Shown here: piece after piece, positions 5,641 to 7,278 of the stretch | How positions within the stretch are numbered: position 1 is the first letter of the stretch | Layout: the number at the start of each line of letters is the position of its first letter | DNA from: an uncultured Dialister sp. | GTDB taxonomy: Bacteria > Bacillota > Negativicutes > Veillonellales > Dialisteraceae | Reading direction: 5' to 3' | Length of the DNA: 7,278 nt | Assembly: GCF_900541605.1 (NCBI RefSeq) | Contig: NZ_UQKJ01000099.1 | Location: 1 to 7,278, forward strand | Made by a program: the position numbers and the translations under genes | The notes under the pieces: model-generated | The model's database searches: none | What the model was told of the DNA's origin: nothing | The model's input: only the letters and a program-made list of their open reading frames with translations

Positions 5641-6642
5641 ATGAAAAAGACCTATGTGGTAGATACGAATGTACTGGTGCAGTCCCCCTACGGACTCTAC
5701 GCGTTCGAGGAGAATGAGGTGGTCATTCCCCTGGTGGTGGTGGAAGAACTGGATGGTCTGAAGAAGGCGGAAGGCGAAAAGGGAGCCAATGCCCGGCAGG
5801 CCATCCGCCTTCTGGACAGCCTCCGGCAGCGGGGCAACCTGCTCGAAGGAGTGCCCATCCAGAATGGTGGCACCGTGCGGGTGGAAACAAACTGCGTAGA
5901 TGTCACCCTTCCCCGGGACCTGCCGGAAAATGAATCGGATAACCGGATTCTCATGGTCTGCAAAGGCTTGAAGGAGGCAGACCCCTGCCGGGATGTAATA
6001 CTGGTAACAAAGGACATCGTACTCCGCATTAAGGCCCAGCTCCTTTCCATCCGGGCAGAAGATTTCGAAGCGGAGCAGGTATCCCGGCAGGAGGCCAATT
6101 ACACCGGCCGGGGCCACGCTTACCTTCCCCAGAACTCGGTGGGAGATTTCAAAAATGGCGGCGTTCCCCTTTCCCTCCTGTATCATACCGATGATAACGG
6201 AAATCCCCTGCCCCTGTCTTTCACGGAAAATGAATTTTTCCTCCTCACCCCCGATGAATCGGCCGGTGTCACCCTGCTGGGCCGGGTGGAAGGACAGCAG
6301 ATGGTGCCCCTCCGTTACCGCAAACAGCGTCCCTACGGCGTAACACCAAGGAATGTGGGACAGTACTTCCTCCAGGAAGCCCTCATGGAAAGTGCGGAAA
6401 AGGCTCCCCTGGTCATTGTGAAGGGCATGGCCGGCACCGCCAAGACCTTCTACTCCATCGCCGTGGGTCTGGAGAAGGTCTTCAACAACCCCACCGGCGA
6501 ATACCGGCGCATCATCGTGTCCCGGCCTAACGCCCAGTTCGACGATGACATCGGTTTCCTCCCGGGCACGGAACAGGAAAAGATTCCCCCCCCTCATGCG
6601 GCCGGTGGTGGATGCGCTGGAACAGCTCCTGGACTCCGATGA
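5641..6642 (+). CDS. PIN-PhoH protein (YlaK type), 5' part, frameshifted before Walker B
   Basis: The first two thirds of a PIN-PhoH protein: an N-terminal PIN RNase domain joined to a PhoH-type P-loop ATPase, a family thought to unwind and cleave RNA. The PIN domain (about 1-140) shows VVDTNVL with Asp8, VEELDGL with Glu35/Glu36, ESDNRIL with Asp100 and VTKD with Asp125, the expected acidic site. The ATPase begins with VKGMAGTAKT (260-269), a Walker A whose second glycine is alanine. SRPNAQFDDDIGFLPG (294-309) follows. Homology ends at EKI (313-315), where the frame enters a run of eight C (6586-6593) and then reads 18 unrelated residues to a TGA at 6640. With seven C the frame continues as KIPPLMRPVVDALEQ to 7018, giving about 458 residues, normal for the family. 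The start is supported by AAGGAAGGAG seven bases upstream. A sequencing error, a pseudogene and length variation in the C run are all possible. Confidence 0.88.
   Translation: MKKTYVVDTNVLVQSPYGLYAFEENEVVIPLVVVEELDGLKKAEGEKGANARQAIRLLDSLRQRGNLLEGVPIQNGGTVRVETNCVDVTLPRDLPENESDNRILMVCKGLKEADPCRDVILVTKDIVLRIKAQLLSIRAEDFEAEQVSRQEANYTGRGHAYLPQNSVGDFKNGGVPLSLLYHTDDNGNPLPLSFTENEFFLLTPDESAGVTLLGRVEGQQMVPLRYRKQRPYGVTPRNVGQYFLQEALMESAEKAPLVIVKGMAGTAKTFYSIAVGLEKVFNNPTGEYRRIIVSRPNAQFDDDIGFLPGTEQEKIPPPHAAGGGCAGTAPGLR
6586..6593 (+). other. Run of eight C at the frameshift point in the PIN-PhoH gene
   Basis: Eight consecutive C bases lie exactly where the PhoH reading frame changes by one base. Removing one C rejoins both halves with no missing residues. 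Homopolymer runs of this type are prone to replication slippage and to sequencing error. Confidence 0.9.
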
Positions 6643-7018
6643 AGCCGGACGCTATGAGGATGAGTCCCTCCTCACCGACAAGGTCCAGGAAATCTTCGAC
6701 CGGGATATCATCGAGACGGAAGCGCTGAACTTCATCCGGGGCCGGTCCATCGTGAAGACCTATCTCATCATCGATGAAGCCCAGAACATCACCCCCAGCC
6801 AGGCAAAGGGCATCATCACCCGGGCCGGCAAGGGGACAAAGATCATCCTCCTGGGAGACCCCCAGCAGATCGACCGCCCCTTCCTGGACGAACGGACCAA
6901 CGGTCTTTCCTACGCCGCCAAGTGCATGAGAGGCAGCCCCCTCTGCTGGCAGATCACCATGGGCCGGGACGAATGCGAACGGTCCAGGCTGGCGATGGAT
7001 GCGATACAGAGACTGTGA
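6587..7018 (+). pseudogene. PhoH ATPase 3' part, out of frame with its 5' part
   Basis: The remaining 143 residues of the PhoH domain in the next frame, beginning PPLMRPVVDALEQLL. It includes the conserved FIRGRSIVKTYLIIDEAQN, with the Walker B Asp-Glu near residues 378-379 of the repaired protein, then LLGDPQQIDRPFLDERTNGL, which matches the GDPxQID...NGL signature of PhoH proteins, and ends in an AIQRL tail. An in-frame ATG at 6596 (MRPVVDAL) has only a distant AGGAAA (6574-6579) upstream, so independent translation is unlikely. Alone it would lack Walker A and could not be an active ATPase. No stop or other damage is visible in this part, so the single extra base is either very recent, reversible, or not real. 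Confidence 0.85.
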
Positions 7019-7063
7019 GTCCCAACGGTTTAATAGGATTTGATCCCAAACAGCGAATAGTGA

Positions 7064-7089
7064 GGAATTAGGAATTAGGAATTAGGAAT
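7064..7089. repeat. Tandem repeat of the 7-mer GGAATTA, 3.7 copies
   Basis: Three exact copies of GGAATTA (7064-7070, 7071-7077, 7078-7084) are followed by GGAAT (7085-7089). It starts 46 bp after the PhoH stop and ends just before the terminator stem at 7095. AT-rich heptad repeats of this kind turn up between genes in several bacteria; their role is not known to me. Confidence 0.9.
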
Positions 7090-7094
7090 GGATG

Positions 7095-7130
7095 TGGCGG
7101 CGCGTCAAATTGTGAAGCGCCGCCATTTTT
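7095..7130 (+). terminator. Intrinsic terminator of the PIN-PhoH transcript
   Basis: TGGCGGCGC (7095-7103) pairs perfectly with GCGCCGCCA (7117-7125), followed directly by five T (7126-7130). Within the loop, TCA (7105-7107) can pair with TGA (7113-7115) beyond one G/A mismatch, leaving a 5-nt loop AATTG. It lies 77 bp after the PhoH stop and is strong on the plus strand only. Confidence 0.85.
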
Positions 7131-7133
7131 ATG

Positions 7134-7162
7134 TTCTGAAGTCTGCCGTGCAGGCTTCAGGA
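7134..7162. repeat. Second hairpin after the phoH terminator
   Basis: CTGAAG (7136-7141) and CTGC (7143-7146) pair with GCAG (7150-7153) and CTTCAG (7155-7160), with a T/G wobble at 7142/7154, around the 3-nt loop CGT. Two further weak pairs extend it to 7134-7162. No T tract follows on either strand. It lies four bases after the terminator's T run, which suggests a compound repeat rather than a second terminator. Confidence 0.7.
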
Positions 7163-7223
7163 AGAAATATATTATTCGCGACGCTACATAGATTTGATGC
7201 ACCGCACCACCACTCCTCCCTAC

Positions 7224-7276
7224 TAAGGAAGCGCTGATTAATTCGCAGAGTCCGATTATACATGTATTTTCATGCA
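7224..7276. repeat. Right arm of the 53-bp perfect inverted repeat; probable insertion-sequence end
   Basis: This arm is identical, in reverse complement, to 1-53. It reads TAA GGAAGCGCTGATTAATTC outward to the right edge; two further bases (7277-7278) lie beyond the match because the left edge ends first. On the plus strand it encodes the same 17 residues as codons 15-31 of the left frame (KEALINSQSPIIHVFSC). Here the frame opens after a TGA at 7195 with no start codon or ribosome binding site, so no gene begins here. As on the left, a repeated element probably continues outside the window. Confidence 0.75.
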
Positions 7277-7278
7277 AT

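Noticed and set aside
5566..6597. Minus-strand open frame (343 residues) opposite the PIN-PhoH gene
   Set aside because: The plus strand carries unmistakable PIN and PhoH motifs here. The minus frame is explained by codon bias and has no domain I can recognise.
1..7276. Composite transposon or invertible 7.2-kb segment bounded by the 53-bp repeats
   Set aside because: No transposase or recombinase is visible and the interior is housekeeping genes with matched codon use. A contig broken at a multicopy repeat is simpler, although long reads would be needed to settle it.
7068..7277. Minus-strand 69-codon frame at the right edge
   Set aside because: It covers the tandem repeat, both hairpins and the inverted repeat arm, has no ribosome binding site that I can see, and resembles no protein.
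1..7278. CRISPR array, tRNA or rRNA genes, prophage or toxin-antitoxin system
   Set aside because: No regularly spaced repeats, tRNA-like cloverleaf or phage genes were found. The PIN domain here is fused to PhoH, as in the housekeeping family, and has no small antitoxin gene directly upstream.

Overview
The window reads as an ordinary chromosomal stretch from an anaerobic, probably diderm Firmicute. My best guess is the Negativicutes (Dialister, Megasphaera or Acidaminococcus type). This is an inference from four things: moderately high GC with strong G/C preference at third codon positions, strong AGGAGG-type ribosome binding sites, a Firmicute-style PIN-PhoH protein, and a signal-peptide protein of a family best known from Gram-negative bacteria. 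The taxon is not proven.

Layout from left to right. Positions 1-53 are one arm of a perfect 53-bp inverted repeat whose other arm is at 7224-7276, so both edges run into copies of the same repeated sequence, probably the same end of an insertion sequence. A short N-terminal reading frame (94 to 1, minus) runs out of the left edge. A strong promoter (227-255) drives a two-gene plus-strand operon at 300-2288: a MATE-family efflux transporter followed 3 bp later by a YczE/YitT-like membrane protein. A terminator that could work in both directions (2326-2362) separates it from the convergent sucCD operon on the minus strand (4615-2506), which encodes both subunits of ADP-forming succinyl-CoA synthetase. 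Upstream of that, on the same strand, lies an exported protein of unknown function (5477-4839). A 163-bp spacer then leads to a divergently transcribed PIN-PhoH gene (5641-7018, plus).

The PIN-PhoH gene is broken in this sequence. A run of eight C at 6586-6593 shifts the frame between the Walker A and Walker B halves of the ATPase, and seven C would restore one protein of about 458 residues. Downstream are a 7-bp tandem repeat, an intrinsic terminator and a second hairpin before the right-hand repeat arm.

Most of these genes are housekeeping or common transport genes. I see no new defence, biosynthetic or mobile system. The observations most worth checking are the poly-C frameshift, the matching repeat at both edges, and the repeat and hairpin cluster after phoH.
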